DNA of 5,195 nucleotides from Halococcaceae archaeon (lineage in GTDB: Archaea > Halobacteriota > Halobacteria > Halobacteriales > Halalkalicoccaceae), in assembly GCA_007129135.1 (NCBI GenBank), contig SKWB01000079.1:1-5195 (forward strand), given 5' to 3'. A program made the position numbers and the translations under genes. Positions within the stretch are counted from its first letter, which is position 1, and each line of letters opens with the position of its first letter. Shown here piece by piece: positions 4,725-5,195 of this stretch. The notes beneath the pieces are model-generated. The model was not told the origin of the DNA, did not search any database, and worked only from the letters and a program-made list of their open reading frames with translations.

Positions 4725-5195
4725 AAGGCGTTGAACGTCTCGGCGAACTCGCGGGTGTAGGTCGCGACCTGGTGTGGCTCGTGGTCGGCGGCAGCCGACT
4801 CGACCACCGCGGGGAGACGGGCGATCACCGAGAGCAGCGCCCGCTCCTCGGGCGTGGCGAGCACGTCGGGATCGACCGCTCCCGGCACCGCGTCGGCCTC
4901 CGCGAGGATGCCACAGCAGCGAGCGTGGACGTACTGGACGTAGGGCGCGCTCTGGGCCTCGAAGTCGAGCGCGCGATCCCACTCGAAGGTGATCGCCTTC
5001 GTCGGCTGCTTCGAGACGATGTCGTAACGCACCGCGCCGACGCCGACCTGTCTGGCGATCCGCTCGACGTCCTCGGTACCGAGGTCGTCGTCGCGGATCC
5101 GGTCGTCCATCCGCGACTCGACCTCCTCTCGCGCCCGCTCGATCGCCTCGTCGAGCAGGTCGTCGAGCTGGACACCGGTCCCCCGCCGCGTGCTC
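4589..5195 (-). CDS. argS: Arginyl-tRNA synthetase, C-terminal part (5' end outside window)
   Basis: Class I aminoacyl-tRNA synthetase that charges tRNA-Arg with arginine in the cytoplasm. Only the last 202 codons are present. The visible part opens with [17 protein letters not shown] on the minus strand from 5194, matching the ArgS version of the KMSKS loop (MSTR-x-G), which helps activate arginine. The rest is the helical anticodon-binding (DALR) domain. It includes [14 protein letters not shown], then [20 protein letters not shown] about 70 residues after the window edge, which matches the DFEG-SGPYLQYAHAR motif. The protein ends [11 protein letters not shown] with a TAG stop at 4591-4589; ending in LG-EAPE-M is usual for ArgS. 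It converges on the minD unit, with 134 bases between the two stops. An internal ATG at 5110 is not the start, since conserved ArgS sequence continues upstream. No clear terminator follows. Confidence 0.95.
   Translation of the reverse strand, partial: STRRGTGVQLDDLLDEAIERAREEVESRMDDRIRDDDLGTEDVERIARQVGVGAVRYDIVSKQPTKAITFEWDRALDFEAQSAPYVQYVHARCCGILAEADAVPGAVDPDVLATPEERALLSVIARLPAVVESAAADHEPHQVATYTREFAETFNAFYRECPVLAADDPETRDARLALVAAARHTVANALFVLGVEAPESM

Noticed and set aside
4395..4982. Minus-strand ORF of 195 codons overlapping argS in another frame.
   Set aside because: Arg-rich out-of-frame reading of argS with no domain; the argS frame carries conserved anticodon-binding motifs.

Overview
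The window looks like chromosomal DNA of a halophilic archaeon (class Halobacteria). The DNA is very GC-rich, with third codon positions almost all G or C. Proteins carry acidic, Asp/Glu/Gly-rich tails, the clearest being the MinD linker. Promoters look like archaeal TATA boxes, and the Mrp gene order E-F-G-(MrpA C-terminal piece)-B-C with a UspA-like MnhE is one I associate with haloarchaea. The assignment rests on sequence style and family knowledge, not on a database search.

Region 1 (1-3121, minus strand) is six genes of a multisubunit Mrp/Mnh-type cation:proton antiporter operon, transcribed right to left. In order they are a UspA-like-MnhE fusion, MnhF, MnhG, a free-standing DUF4040/MbhE-type protein equivalent to the MrpA C-terminus, MnhB, and MnhC (cut by the window edge). 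Every internal junction is an overlap in which the downstream gene starts with GTG: four are 4-base GTGA overlaps and one is an 8-base GTGAGTGA. This is a tightly packed, probably translationally coupled operon. The large NuoL/NuoM-like subunits (MnhA/MnhD) are not in the window and would be expected beyond position 1.

Region 2 (3122-3491) is a 370-base divergent intergenic region. It holds a clear TATA box for the rightward gene, weaker candidate promoters for the leftward operon and several short dyads, but no convincing gene.

Region 3 (3492-4454, plus strand) encodes a MinD/ParA-type ATPase with an intact deviant Walker A motif, a roughly 70-residue acidic linker and a C-terminal tip resembling the membrane-targeting helix of bacterial MinD. 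Just downstream, on the same strand, is a 78-codon ORF for a predicted single-pass membrane protein (4488-4724). Its last 44 codons lie antisense to the 3' end of argS.

Region 4 (4589-5195, minus strand) is the C-terminal part of arginyl-tRNA synthetase. It enters at the KMSKS-equivalent loop and covers the whole anticodon-binding domain.

Functionally, the Mrp genes would couple cytoplasmic Na+ and pH homeostasis to the proton gradient. The MinD-like ATPase probably positions something at the membrane, and argS is housekeeping. I see no mobile element, CRISPR array, tRNA or rRNA. The items most worth a second look are the MinD-like protein with its small membrane neighbour, the UspA-MnhE fusion, and the uniform GTG coupling in the operon.
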